Shown here: piece after piece, positions 45,712 through 56,585 of the stretch
Layout: each line of letters opens with the position of its first letter
How positions within the stretch are numbered: position 1 is the stretch's first letter
DNA from: Rhynchopus euleeides
Lineage: Eukaryota > Euglenozoa > Diplonemea > Diplonemida > Diplonemidae
Reading direction: 5' to 3'
Length of the DNA stretch: 64,000 nt
Assembly: GCA_963210315.1 (NCBI GenBank)
Contig: OY723302.1
Span: 1,302,001-1,366,000, forward strand
The notes under the pieces: generated by a model
Seen by the model: only the letters and a program-made list of their open reading frames with translations
What the model was told of the DNA's origin: nothing
The model's database searches: none
Translations under genes and position numbers: made by a program

Positions 45712-46859
45712 GGGGGGGTCAAATGGGGGTGACAAACACGATTTTTCAAAAAACCGGCGCAGAGGCCCCAAAGCCCCCGTAAACCCTCCAAACCCCCCCA
45801 GATCGGTCCGGAAACCCATCGAACCCCACTTTTCCACCATTCCGGGCACCTCAGGTGCCCGAATTGGGGTACCTAAATTTTGTGCCACCGTTTGGTACCG
45901 TACAGTGCCACTGTGTGGGAGGTTGGAAAAGAAAATGCCCCAACACACCACATCTGAGGGTTGCAATGCATGTTGCTTGCCAACCACGTCATCCGGTGGG
46001 TGTCAGGCGCTATGTAGGTGGCATTAGCCAGGTCTTCGATGAGGTCTGGCTTGTATATGTACCTCCCTGCCACCATGCACCGGGAGGCTGCCTGTAGGTA
46101 CGGAACAAGTCCAGATGGTCGTGTGATTCCTGTGCAGCAGTGCTCCACAACCGGGATGTGTTGACAACGACTGTTGCAACACGAGCTGTACATTCCGGGA
46201 ACACACGAAGTGCGCTGTCGTGGTACCCATTGTGCAGAATTGGTAGTTGCTGCGGTCTACTTTGCCTGGCCCAAGAGCACTGATACTGAACAGTGCAATA
46301 TGCGTGGCGAGGTGAATGCAACGGAAGCGCGCAAAGTCAATACAGCTCTCGGATGGCGGGTGGTGGTGCCACTAGTGTGTGACGTTCACTCGAGGATACA
46401 ACGCATCACAATGAATCAGCAACCGTGGACCGAGTACAATACGCTCTCTGTGGCTGGTGTGGGGGACAAAGGCAGTGCCTGTGCCGCAGGCAGGGAGGTA
46501 TATATACAAGCCAGAACACATCGAAGACCTGGCTGATGCCACCTACATAGCGCCTGACACCCACCGGATGACGTGGTTGGCAAGCAACATGCATTGCAAC
46601 CCTCAGATGTGGTGTGTTGGGGCATTTTCTTTTCCAACCTCCCACACAGTGGCACTGTACGGTACCAAACGGTGGCACAAAATTTAGGTACCCCAATTCG
46701 GGCACCTGAGGTGCCCGGAATGGTGGAAAAGTGGGGTTCGATGGGTTTCCGGACCGATCTGGGGGGGTTTGGAGGGTTTACGGGGGCTTTGGGGCCTCTG
46801 CGCCGGTTTTTTGAAAAATCGTGTTTATCCACGTAAAAGGGGGGGCATTTGACCCCCCC
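45712..46859 (+). mobile_element. L4: fourth copy of element L, with swapped tips
   Basis: 1148 bp, TA at 45710-45711 and 46860-46861, between C runs. The unique centre has the L1/L2 orientation. The tips are reversed: the left tip is the short GGGGGTGACAAACACG form and the right tip carries the ACGTAAAAGG insert. That arrangement requires recombination or conversion between the long arms. Confidence 0.9.
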
Positions 46860-47048
46860 TACCCCCCCCCCCCCCACCTTCCCACGACTTTTCAGGCCTT
46901 TTTTGGGACAGCATCTAGCTTCTTCGCAATAAAAGGACCTCCCCATCCCCCATCCCCCCCCCCTGTGATTATGTGGTTATCATGGTATTGTTTGTTGGTT
47001 GACGACTTTCCGTTTGTCACTTTGTGGATTTTTGTTGTTAACCCTTTA

Positions 47049-47431
47049 CTGGGGGGGGGGGGCAAATACAAGCATATATGCTTGTATTAAGCGTGCCAGC
47101 TCGCATAATGCGGGGCTTTCTGGAAAAATTATAAATGGCTATACTGCGAATACAAGCATACTAAAAACCCAATTTTTGTTGACCAGGCTAATACAAGCAT
47201 ATATGCTTGTATTAGCCTGGTAGAAAAAATTGAAATTTTGTGGTGGAAACCCCCCAAAAACCCCAAAAATACCCAATATTTTCTACCAGGCTAATAGAAG
47301 CATATATGCTTCTATTAGCCTGAAAATTTTATATAAATCCGGATTTTCAAAATATGCTTGTATTCGCATGTATGCTTGTATTAGCATGTATGCTTGTATT
47401 AGCATGTATGCTTGTATTTGCCCCCCCCCAG
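47049..47431. mobile_element. S4: S-family element in the piggyBac-like end
   Basis: 383 bp, TA at 47047-47048 and 47432-47433; ends CTGGGG/CCCCAG. It contains at least seven GCNAATACAAG or GCTAATAGAAG modules with a CATATATG tag, several as full palindromes (47150-47340). Non-coding. Confidence 0.92.
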
Positions 47432-47805
47432 TAAACACGGAACGCCACGTACGTGGCGGGAAACTAAAGCACACTTGAAATATTTTCTCCTACGTACATT
47501 CCCAGACTTACCATGGGGGAAATGTCTTCCTGCAGACCATTGGGGTACACGGCGCATGAAAAACCACTAAAATATGCCCCCCCGTGGTCCTCAAACCGTG
47601 TTGCTATGAACGGTATTTTCGCCGTTTTTCGCACTTTTTGAGGCCTTTTTAGCTGTTCTTTGTCCTGGCCGCATCTCCGGTCTGTCTGGCCCTCTTTTAC
47701 ACCTCCGAGGACATATCTGCAACAGCGGGGTCACCAGAAGAAGCAGGCGTGCCGTATGTGGACCTGGATGGCCAAGAGGATGTGGTCGTGATGAGGATAT
47801 GACGA

Positions 47806-48288
47806 ATGGAGGAAGTGGAGGGACACGATTTGTCGAAAAGACAAGGGACCCCTAGATGTGGCGAGAAGGAGCCCTGCACACAGGAGAGTGGGCGTCCAAC
47901 TGAGGGATGTACACCACCGTGCACCGCTGACCACCCAGAGATGCAGACGGTGACTCCAGGTCCCAACTCATTTGACCTGACAGTGCTCATCCGACTCTTG
48001 TTCAATCTGCCAGTCTCGGCCACCTTGACCAACGACACCAGAAGTACTGTCCCATCAGCTGAAGTGCTGAGTTCGATGTACGCCACGCAGATATGGCAGC
48101 CGGTGAGGCTTGCTGATTGGAGAATCATGTACAAGAGGCAGGTTGGGGCTGCCGTTCAAAGAGCGATGCACTGGCACAGGCTTGCAGTGCTGCCAGATGA
48201 CGCCCCTGATGCTGCGTGGATACCGCCTGACATCCCTCACATCATCCATACGCACTGCAGGCCTGAGTACCCAGAAAAACCTTTGTAA
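47806..48288 (+). CDS. Hypothetical 160-residue frame inside the piggyBac-like element
   Basis: ATG at 47806; the stop TAA at 48286-48288 is supplied by the end of a small palindromic element. Composition is protein-like: NSFDLTVLIRLLFNLPVSAT, then SSMYATQIWQPVRLADWRIM, then many Trp/His/Pro residues to PEYPEKPL. No family recognised. It could be a captured host exon or a relic of an element gene truncated at its 3' end by the 76-bp palindrome. Confidence 0.3.
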   Translation: MEEVEGHDLSKRQGTPRCGEKEPCTQESGRPTEGCTPPCTADHPEMQTVTPGPNSFDLTVLIRLLFNLPVSATLTNDTRSTVPSAEVLSSMYATQIWQPVRLADWRIMYKRQVGAAVQRAMHWHRLAVLPDDAPDAAWIPPDIPHIIHTHCRPEYPEKPL

Positions 48289-48360
48289 TTGTCCGCCCCC
48301 ACCCAGGAGGCCCCGAGGCGGACAATTCCAAGGAGATTCGAGGGGCGGACATTTACAAGG
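48284..48360. repeat. 76-bp palindromic miniature element
   Basis: TTGTAATTGTCCGCCCC at the left pairs with GGGGCGGACATTTACAA at the right; an internal GAGGCGGACAATTCC adds a third copy of the GCGGACAATT motif. It provides the stop codon of the upstream frame. Confidence 0.65.
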
Positions 48361-48781
48361 GGGATGGTAGGTATCTTGTTAGAGTTGGCTGCACAATGGA
48401 TAGCTAAGTCGCACCACGCAGGTCTCCCACTCTGCAACAGAGTATCGTTCTACCTCACCAAGGGCCTTCCTTGACCGACAAGGCGGTCCCGGAGAGCGAA
48501 AACCACGCGTGCAGGGTGTGCAAAGGCGCTGCTACTGCAAAAAGCCGGGATTTATGTGTCCCACCAGGCGCTCTGAGCCTGACCAATCGCTGAACAATTT
48601 CTGAACCCAAATCTGCCATATAAGCCACGGAATCCGCCATCCTTTCACAGGGGGGGGCCAACCATCCTCACTAGGATGTGTTTGTGACTTGGAGAGGCAA
48701 CATCGGCCCAAAAGGCAGCGTAGGTCGCGAGGCCAAAAAAACGGGATAATAATCGAAGGTGGCTCGTGTTTAAAGGGTTAA

Positions 48782-49590
48782 CATCGCTGTGCCTGGTCAT
48801 CGATACTAGCTGCGCAAATCAAAAGCGGGTGTGATTTACTTTCTCTTTTTGCCTAAATTCCCGGGGTTTGGCGCACTGGCCAACGCCTTGTCTGTTTTTT
48901 TTGCATCGGCAACACGGAAAGCAAGAGCATTCTTCCACTCCCGAGAGCCGGGCAAAACGGGCCACCTTACGTATGTTGCATGTGGGGTGGAGTGGAGTGG
49001 AGGGGGCAAAACAAAAATACAGCCAAATCAAATACACACACACCACCCCCCCCCCCCACCCTTGTCCGTCATCTGTCCCACACTCACCGAACCACATTCA
49101 CGCACATCACACACCTGCTTCACCCCACCACCCCCCCCCCCCCCCCCCGAATCTGTGTGCCCGAGTGCCGTGCCCAGCCAGGACAACGAAAGGGAAAATC
49201 GTTCACAAAAGGCCCACCACCACACCCACACCACCCACACGCCCACACACACCTCACGGTGTGGCATGGCAAATATTTGAGCTTACGAAGCGGTTGATTC
49301 TGGGCTCCCGGATACCCTCCCCACCCGAAATACTGAGTGAAGGGAGATCAGCCTTGTGTTTCCTTACAGCCGAATAGTACTACTTTGTATTACTATTTGC
49401 CCCCCCCCCCCCAAGACTGTAATCTTATATTTTCAATCCCCCCCCCCCCCCCGAAATATCGCAAAAAAAATATCGGCGATAGGCGATATGGTAGGGGAGC
49501 AATGGCGCACCCTCGTCATACTCTCGTACGCACCCCTACCCCCACCCCCCCCCCCCCCCTCCCAAGATACCCACACATGTACCCCCCCCC
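48782..49590. other. Low-complexity stretch with a transposon-end relic
   Basis: C/A-rich DNA. A GAGTGAAGGG hairpin copy lies at 49334-49367. GCCGAATAGTACTACTTTG then ATTACTATTTGCCCCCC at about 49368-49402 resembles a lone end of an S or pogo-like element. ATCGTTCACA at 49198. Confidence 0.5.
49334..49367 (+). repeat. GAGTGAAGGG hairpin repeat, truncated
   Basis: GAGTGAAGGGAGATCAGCCT then TGTGTTTCCTTAC; the tail is replaced by the transposon-end relic. Confidence 0.6.
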
Positions 49591-49596
49591 CCTAGG

Positions 49597-50383
49597 CATA
49601 GGGTGCGGGCGATTCGGTTATCGCCCAAATCGCAAAAATTATCGCCCTCATTATCGCCCATTCTGTCAAGGCGATAAGTGGGCGATAATTTTTCCGTCGT
49701 ATTTTTGGGGGCAAAATGGCCCGGCCAGGGACGTCAGATCACTGCTGAGGTGGTGAGTGGGTCATTGCCTCAGTGAAGACCCGGTTCCTGACCTAGATCA
49801 AGCCCTCTGCTCCAGTGTTCTCAGTGGGTGATGACTCTGTGACCAGGGTCAGAACCGCCCCAGGTCTCACATCAGCCGTGAAGCTTCCTGTGGGCTATGC
49901 AATGAGTCATCTCAAATGTACGGAGTGCATCTCCTCCCATTCAGACCGACTATACTAGAACCACGCATCTCCTTCAACACTAAGGTGTACCCGCTTCATG
50001 CTCACGAGTGCTCCTAGTAACGGCGAGTGAACAGGTCCTGAGCGAGGTCAGGATCTGGGCCAATGCCCTTCCTCACGTGGGTTTTGACCGAGGAAATGAC
50101 CTACCCGCATGACGTCAGTGGTCAGAAGCTTATTTCTGATGCAGAATCCTAGGTCTTGGCCCAGTTGTTGACGAGGTCACAGGCCCTGTGGGACCCAGGG
50201 TCAGTAGAGCGGTAACCCACTCACCACGAGCTGAAGACCCCTTCAGAAAGTGTGAAAGAAAACGGGCGATACTGGGCGATAATTGGGCGATAATGGGCGA
50301 TAAGGCGATTCGATACGCGATAATCGGGGCTCGAACCCGGTTGGGCGAATATAGGGCGATAGGCGAATCGCCCGCACCCTATG
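49597..50383. mobile_element. Q: 787-bp element with six-base CCTAGG duplication
   Basis: Ends CATAGGGTGCGGGCGATTCG and its inverse; flanks CCTAGG at 49591-49596 and 50384-50389. Subterminal regions are filled with GGCGATAA/TTATCGCC units in both arms. The core (about 49720-50240) is non-coding, rich in GGTCAGAAC/GACC-type motifs, and contains an LSU rRNA-like 17-mer. It sits on the left junction of R. Like M, it begins CAT and uses an NCTAGN target, but its subterminal motif differs. Confidence 0.85.
50015..50035 (+). other. Short match to a universally conserved large-subunit rRNA segment
   Basis: TAGTAACGGCGAGTGAA, followed by CAGG, equals the core of the conserved 5' region of eukaryotic 26S/28S rRNA. 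Flanking bases do not look ribosomal, so this is not an rRNA gene. It lies in the core of Q. Confidence 0.6.
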
Positions 50384-50387
50384 CCTA

Positions 50388-51530
50388 GGGGGGGCTAAAA
50401 CCGGGAGTAAACCCAAATTTTCAACTTCGCCGCAGAGAGGCTCCCAAGGGCACCAAAAGGCCAGAAACACCCCATATCACCCCGGAAATCCGGCATCTGC
50501 CCGAAATAGGCCCAAATTCGGCCTGGAAAGCTCATTTTTTGCGTCTCCAATTTTTTGGCACAGATGTGGTACCGGTGCTGTGCCAGTTTACAGCGGCTGC
50601 TTGCAACATACAGCGAAACCTGTGGTCGAAGCAACCGAATGGTTCATCGGTCAAGCTCTACTTGTTGACGCGGATCGATGTGACAGCACCATGTACCGAG
50701 GGGCGACAAGCAGCACCGCGAGGTGGGGGCAGAGGCCAAAGTGCACTCGTATTTGCACTGAGAAGGTTGGTATCCCCTGTAGATTGAGGTTCCGGAGATG
50801 ATGGGCACGCACTATGGGCGGAAGCAGGACGCTGCTCAGAGGGTTTGTCTGTTCCGACGCCATTCAGAGGTGGCAACAACTCAGCGACCTCGATATCCCC
50901 CAAAGTGAGCCCTTGGTGCCCTGCTCTCATTGAGAGTAATCAACTAGCGGCCCTTGCCATTCTAATGGGGCGGCTACGCCCTCAAATAATTGAAGGCAAA
51001 TGACAAGGAACCTGCTGGCGAGCTGAGCGCCACTCAGATCGAGAACGTTTTCCTTCTCGAGGATAAGCTCGTCTCCCTCCTCCGGGAGATGCACCGGAGT
51101 GGCTGGCGCAGTTCATGTCGTGCCAGCCAGCATTGGGGTACGTGAAAAAGGTACGGTGGCACGCCAACGACGATAAACACACCTTGCCGATCTTAAAAAC
51201 TGTGAAGGGGGCGGAACACTATCGAAGTGGCTCAATCATGACTACATTGATGCAATGGTGACATATGACGTCAAGCCGCAGTGCCTGCAGAAAGGAGTGC
51301 CCGCCGGCTGTTTTTCTCGGGCCATTCAGGTACCGCATCTGGTACCACATCTGTGCCAACTGAAAAAAATTGCGTTTCTGGGCCTCTCTGGGCCACACAG
51401 GTCACCAAAACCCCCCAGAAACACGTTTCTGGACTGGTTTGGGTCGGTTTGTAGCATTGATTTCATGTTTAGGGGTGCTCCCTGAAAAAGTGGGGTTTAC
51501 TCCCGTTTTTTGGGTTGAATTAGCCCCCCC
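50388..51530. mobile_element. R: 1.14-kb TA-flanked element
   Basis: TA at 50386-50387 (inside the CCTAGG of Q) and 51531-51532. Ends read inward are GGGGGGGCTAAAACC... and GGGGGGGCTAATTCAACC..., both reaching a CGGGAGTAAACCC block. Inverted similarity continues to ACAGATGTGGTACC near 50560 and its complement near 51340. Internal frames (for example 50580-50801) are short and unassigned. Its ends resemble L (GGGGGGGTCAAATG) and S (GGGGGGGCTAAATAG). Confidence 0.82.
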
Positions 51531-51532
51531 TA

Positions 51533-54183
51533 CCCCCTCCCCAAGATCGCTGCAAAGCGTTTTGTTGTTGTCGTGCTGGTTTTTAAACATCGTCTCGCAC
51601 CCCCCCCCCCCCTGCCCTGTGTCCCCTCTGTCAAACTATCCCATGGTGGCACACACGATGTGATGTGTTTGTTTGGGACGGCCCTCCCCGTGCAGTGTAT
51701 GCGCCACATGGCGGACAGCCGTCGTGCTCTACCCCGCGGGAAGTGAAGGGTCTCGAGAGACAGATCGGGTGCTACAGTGCGTTTTAGGTGCATTTTCTCC
51801 CATTTTCTTACAGGAGGAAGCCGCCTGAAACTGTTGCCGGGGGGGGGGGGAAGGGTACCGATGGCAAAAAAGTCACCCACCCCTACGGCCCTTGTTATGG
51901 ATTCAATGTGTGGGGTGTATCGTTCACTCGGAAGTGCGTGGGTGATCAGTGAGCGGTCCGAACAAGTCCCCAGGGAAGAGAAGCAAGGTCGCTCTCCCCT
52001 CTTCCCACCTTCCCACGCTCCCACCTCAACGAGGCACGGGTGTGGGGGTGGGGGGGGAGGGTGAGAGGGTGTTGCGTCCTTTCATTTCCCACCAAATGTC
52101 CTGACACATGATGGTGGCTCACTGACACGCCTTGACACAGAGTGAAGGGGTGAAGAAGGTTCTCCATATTTCTCTACATCACTACTGCATCAATTTACTT
52201 TAATCGGGGGGGGGGGGGGGTGGGGGGGGGGTGGGGGAGTGCACACCAAAAGGCAAAAAAGCTGTGTGCCAGCTTTTTTTCCCCGCTTCATTTTTTGTGT
52301 GGCAGAATCTTGCTATCATCCCAAACAACAGCCTTTCTCTTGTCCACAAGCGAAGAAGAGTCAATCTGGGGGGGAGGCTGCGGCGCGTACAGTGCAGGGG
52401 ATGGGGGGGTTTTTAAGCCATATCACACTGCCGCTCCACAGTGCACGAAACAAAGCCCCTGTCTCCTTTCTTTTTATCGCAGAACAGAATGGCTCGTGGC
52501 AGCATTCGGCATCCCCTGCGCACAATTGAAGCGTGAGGTGTGAGCAGGGCCGCCGCTCGTTCAAAGCAGCGCAGTCTGGCAGCTCTGCTGAGCTGCGGCT
52601 GCAATGCTGTCTACCTCTCCAGCAACAGTTCAAAAAAAATACCGCACAAAAAATAGCTGTTGCAAACAAAGTAGGGAAACAAATTTAATACGTGCACTTT
52701 TCAGATCGAAGGATCTCTCACCCCCTCCCCCCCCCCCCCCCCCCCCACGCACACCTTCTGTTCCATGCTTCATCCTCCCCTTACTACACCCCCACCCGCG
52801 CCCCGTCCCCCGCCACGGGTGAAGGAAGGCCGTCTGGACCGCCTTACTTTTCTCTACATCACCGCCCCCCCCCCCCCCCCCCATTTCCCCCCGCCGCTGC
52901 TTCCACCAAATATGCTCCATGCATCGGAGGAACCTCTGATGATGGAGGTTCCTGCACGATCGCAAACGAAAGGCAAAAAATATACCCCCCCAAAAAAATA
53001 GTCATCCGCAATTCTGCTTGCAGGAAGCGGGGGGGGGGGGGGGATTTCCAACAGGACAGATAAGGCTTTTGCCTTGGTGTGTCCGGCATCAGAACCATTC
53101 AAAAAAAATGACAGATTGGGTTCAGCGGGGAGAGAGAAGAAGAAAACAATTGGCCGTGAAAAGCAAAATGGGCCTACCCCCCCCCCTGCAGGCTCCGCGC
53201 CCACATCTACCACCTCCTCTGTGATACCTAACTTTTCTCGACATCACTACCTACGACTTCACGCCCCGTGTCCCCTGCCCTCTCGGGAGAGTGGGTGGGC
53301 CCCACTCTCAAGGAGGGGTTGCGGGTGCATCTGAAACTGCGAGATGTGGTATTTCACGCATAAACTGCGACCACTGTGCGCTCTCTTTGTGCCCCCGATG
53401 AACTGCGAAGGGATTGGGTACTGCGCCTCCAAAGAGATCAACCCCCACCCCCGCATGCGGGGCTTTGCGGGGCAGGGTGGTTGAGAGACCACCCTGCCAC
53501 GTGGCAAAGTCGCCACCCTACTTCACTTCACCACTCACTCACTCCCGCCCCACGGAGGCGGTGTAGCGGTGATGAATCGAGCCGATGCAGCAGAAGGCCA
53601 TGGTCTCCCAAGATTCATTAAATGCATCGGGCTTCAGGGGTCGGGTGTGTGTCTGTGCGGGGATTCCGAAAATAAATCAAATCGCTCGCACTCTATCAAG
53701 CTTGTGTTGTCTTCAGGCGGGGGCGTTTGTCGTTTTTTTTCTGCCGGTTGTCAAACAAAGCAACGAACATCTTATCTTACAACAACTGAAGTGTGTCGGA
53801 CAGAGGCGACCCAAAATGTCCGGTGGCCTCCCCCAGTGGCCATGCTGTCTGGCATGCCCTTGCCAGCTCGGTGCAAAGAGAAGATGCCCATGTTTGCCTT
53901 CTCGTGTTTGCCCTATCTTATTTATCTCTTCGAACCGACAAATATCACCCCAATCGGGGCCTTCGCTCGGAGTGCAGGAAAGGGGGGGGGGTGTGCTGCA
54001 TATCACACACAATAGGTAGCTAAGTGGCACCGTTTGGCACACAGTGATGCGGAGTGAAGTGCTTCCGAAGCCAACAGGGGTGCCCTGTGTGTTGGACTGT
54101 GTGGCAGGTGTGGCCCTGATTTAGTGTGCAACAGCTCGCTAAACCTGTGCTGGAGAGCGAAGAAAGCCGCCAAAGGAGAAGAA
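51533..54183. other. Low-complexity stretch, no supported gene
   Basis: C/G runs at 51601-51613, 51840-51851, 52207-52233, 52723-52747, 52865-52883 and 53030-53043. A CTGGCAGCTCTGCTGAGCTG segment at 52577 recurs near 44083. Frames are Pro/Gly-rich or unassigned. Confidence 0.5.
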
Positions 54184-54195
54184 ACAAAAAAACCA

Positions 54196-54295
54196 AAAAG
54201 AAGAAGGAGAAGAAGAAGAAGAAGAAGAAGAAGAAGAAGAAGAAGAAGAAGAAGAAGAAGAAGAAGAAGAAGAAGAAGAAGAAGAAGAAGGAGAA
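54196..54295 (+). repeat. (AAG)n microsatellite
   Basis: About 33 nearly perfect AAG/GAA units with GGA interruptions near both ends. Confidence 0.95.
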
Positions 54296-54689
54296 CTAAC
54301 AGTATACCCTCCAGCCAGCTCAACTTCAGTTCAACCCGCCGGATCGTTGAAAATTGTCCGGAGCCCTGCAAAAAAATCATAAAAAAAAGAACGTGTAAAT
54401 CAGAAGAACAACGGCAACCAAAACAGTCCACTCCCCCACCGCAACCCCTGCCCCTGCTCTCCTCACAGCCAAACCAAGTATCGTTCAACGCAAATTCCAT
54501 ATCAGCTCTATATTATTTGGGTTCGGACCAGGCTTTAGGGTCCAAGATGCCAAGAAGGGATGTACAACGCCTTCTGGGGGGATGTGCGGGAGGCCGCACA
54601 CGGTACTGCCTGCTCGTATGTTGGCGTCAGGTTTTGATAGGTACCCTCTGATCATGCAACAACCGATAAAGAAGATTGAAATCAAAATA

Positions 54690-55182
54690 CCGTAAACAGA
54701 ATAAATCTGAACCGTAAAAAAGGTCCAATCCACCTCCAGACCCCCCCCGAGGTCCAGAATTTGTCCGGTCCAGACCAGTTTGGGGGACTTGGCGATACAT
54801 GGCGATTTCTCACACGGTGGACCCCCACCCCCTGGAGCGGGGGTCTGGGGCGGGGTCAGAGCGACCCCCGCTATTGGGGGTCTGGACCCCCGATATCGGG
54901 AGTCTGCACTGCCTATTATTGGTGCCCATACGACCCCCGATAGTGGGGTTCAGACCCCCACTCGTGGGGGTCCAGATCAGTCAAGGGGGCTGGGGAAGTC
55001 CCGTTCACGCTTGTGAACGCTTCCCGCGGGAGCAGAAACCCGGTGATCTTGGGGGGGAACAGCAAACCACTCTGGACCGGAAAAAAGGTCCAATCGGTTT
55101 GGACCCCCGGGGTCCAGAATTTTTACGGTCCAGCATTATTACGTCCAGGACTTCTTACGGTCCAGATTTATTCTGTTTACGG
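54690..55182. mobile_element. U1: TA-flanked element, internally rearranged
   Basis: 493 bp, TA at 54688-54689 and 55183-55184. Ends CCGTAAACAGAATAAATCTG, inverted. Subterminal motif GGTCCAGA repeats in both arms. After the left 123 bp it is replaced by a CACGGTGG element fragment (54813 on), so the right boundary of that fragment and the U1 core have been deleted. Confidence 0.85.
54813..54985. mobile_element. Truncated CACGGTGG element (Z-like) inside U1
   Basis: Starts CACGGTGGACCCCCACCCCC after CA (54811-54812) and continues with the GGGGGTCTGG/CCAGACCCCC palindromic units seen in Z. No CCACCGTG right end is found, so the copy is truncated. The right limit given is approximate. Confidence 0.65.
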
Positions 55183-55566
55183 TATCAGTGAAGAACACTT
55201 TGGTGTCGGAAAGGGGGGGGGAGGTTTTTTTCCTGCCGTTTTTTGTTTTTCTCTTCGTTTTTCCCTGAATTCCCTCCCCCCTGCTGTTGTTTCCTGGCGC
55301 AGGGGGGAATAATATTCGGGGGGGAAACGGCAAAAATGAAAGGCAACAACAACCCCATCCACCCCCGAAAGCAGGCATCATCTCCCTCCCCCTCCCCCCC
55401 CCCCCCCCGCCCGGTCTGCTGGAAGCAGGGCCAAAATCAACAACTGTTCAAATCCTTCGGGGGGGCTTCGCTCTGTGTCAAACTGTGTCAAATTGCCTCC
55501 TCTCATGAGAGGTGATTCGCTGGTCTGCATTTATGAGCGACGCCTCCCCCACCCCCCTTCAAAATC

Positions 55567-55612
55567 AGTGAAGGGTGATCATTCTTGTGCTCCCTTCAAA
55601 TTCGATTTCACT
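55567..55612 (+). repeat. GAGTGAAGGG hairpin repeat
   Basis: CAGTGAAGGGTGATCATTCT then TGTGCTCCCTTCAAATTCG, identical over 45 bases to the copy at 41257. Confidence 0.8.
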
Positions 55613-55655
55613 ACCCCCCCCCCCCCCCCACCCCCCTTCAAAATCGTTCCATCCC

Positions 55656-55657
<2 letters not shown>

Positions 55658-55738
<81 letters not shown>
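55658..55738 (+). repeat. (CT)n microsatellite
   Basis: 81 bases of perfect CT dinucleotide. Confidence 0.97.
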
Positions 55739-55740
<2 letters not shown>

Positions 55741-56585
55741 CTCACGCAACAAACGCATTACAAAACAAGTTCTCTCGAGGCCTTCCATCCTCCTACCAAC
55801 AGCAACAATGCGTCCCACAGCCGAGTGATCGTTTTCATTATCTTCTGCATCCATCCAACTTATGCCTTGTGCTCTTGTGTCAAGCCTGTGCCAAGCTGTT
55901 GCCCACATGTTGTGGGGTGAGGCAGCTTCGCTTCCCTGGCACTTCTGCACCGGTGGCCGAGTCGAGGGGGGGTGTTTTTGGGGTTTGGCGCACAAACAAC
56001 GCCTTATCTTTTTCATCCCTGGTCATCATGGATACAGGCCAAAATTTGTCCAGACCCCTGGTGATCCCACCAAAGGGGGGGTTGCAGTCTCTTTTGCCTG
56101 TATCCCCTGGTCATGACCAGGTTATCTGACTAGGCATATTTATTGACCAGAGACAGGCCTGGTCAAAACCCTGGCTGGGTCACCGTGTGAGCTGTCGGCG
56201 CACCCTCCCCCCGTGCACCTTATTTCGCTGTCTCTCCTTCACTTCAACACCACCGCCCTCCCCCGTCTCCCCCTGCCTCGCAGAGTTCTGAGTCTTGTAT
56301 GATTTCTTTCAGCAGACAGATCTCGCAGCATATTCTACATCTGTCACGGTGGGATCTTGTAAATTTTACATGTAAAAATACCGATTTTTACATGTATTAT
56401 ACATGTATAATACTTGCATGTCAACTATTATACCGTAAACAGAATAAATCTGGACCGTAAAAAAGGTCCAATCCACCTCCAGACCCCCCCCGAGGTCCAG
56501 AATTTGTCCGGTCCAGACCAGTTTGGGGGACTTGGCGATACATGGCGATTTCTCAGGATGGGGGGGGGGGGTAGGGGTGGTCTTA

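Larger units (their letters stand above)
47042..48777 (+). mobile_element. piggyBac-like element with TTAA duplication, interrupted by S4
   Basis: TTAA lies at 47038-47041 and 48778-48781. Ends read inward are CCCTTTAAACACG on both sides once S4 is removed from the left end. CCC-starting ends next to a TTAA duplication are the piggyBac signature. Internal frames include one at 47806-48288. A minus-to-plus search by eye finds no piggyBac catalytic motif; a short HACRVCKGAATAKSRDLC segment (about 48507-48560) is Cys-containing but inconclusive. Probably non-autonomous. Confidence 0.75.
55185..56342. other. Stretch without a supported gene
   Basis: Contains the hairpin repeat at 55567 and a CT microsatellite. 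A GGATACAGGC...GCCTGTATCC inverted pair lies near 56031 and 56096. No gene recognised. Confidence 0.5.

Noticed and set aside
49720-50240. rRNA gene in Q
   Set aside because: Only one 17-base conserved segment matches; neighbouring conserved rRNA blocks are absent.
50320-50345. Possible tRNA T-arm on the minus strand (GGTTCGAGCCCC)
   Set aside because: No matching acceptor stem, D-arm or anticodon arm lies at the right distance; the sequence belongs to the GGCGATAA subterminal repeats of Q.
54124-54651. Arg/Lys-rich protein across the AAG microsatellite
   Set aside because: The frame exists only because the trinucleotide repeat lacks stops; the flanks are not protein-like.
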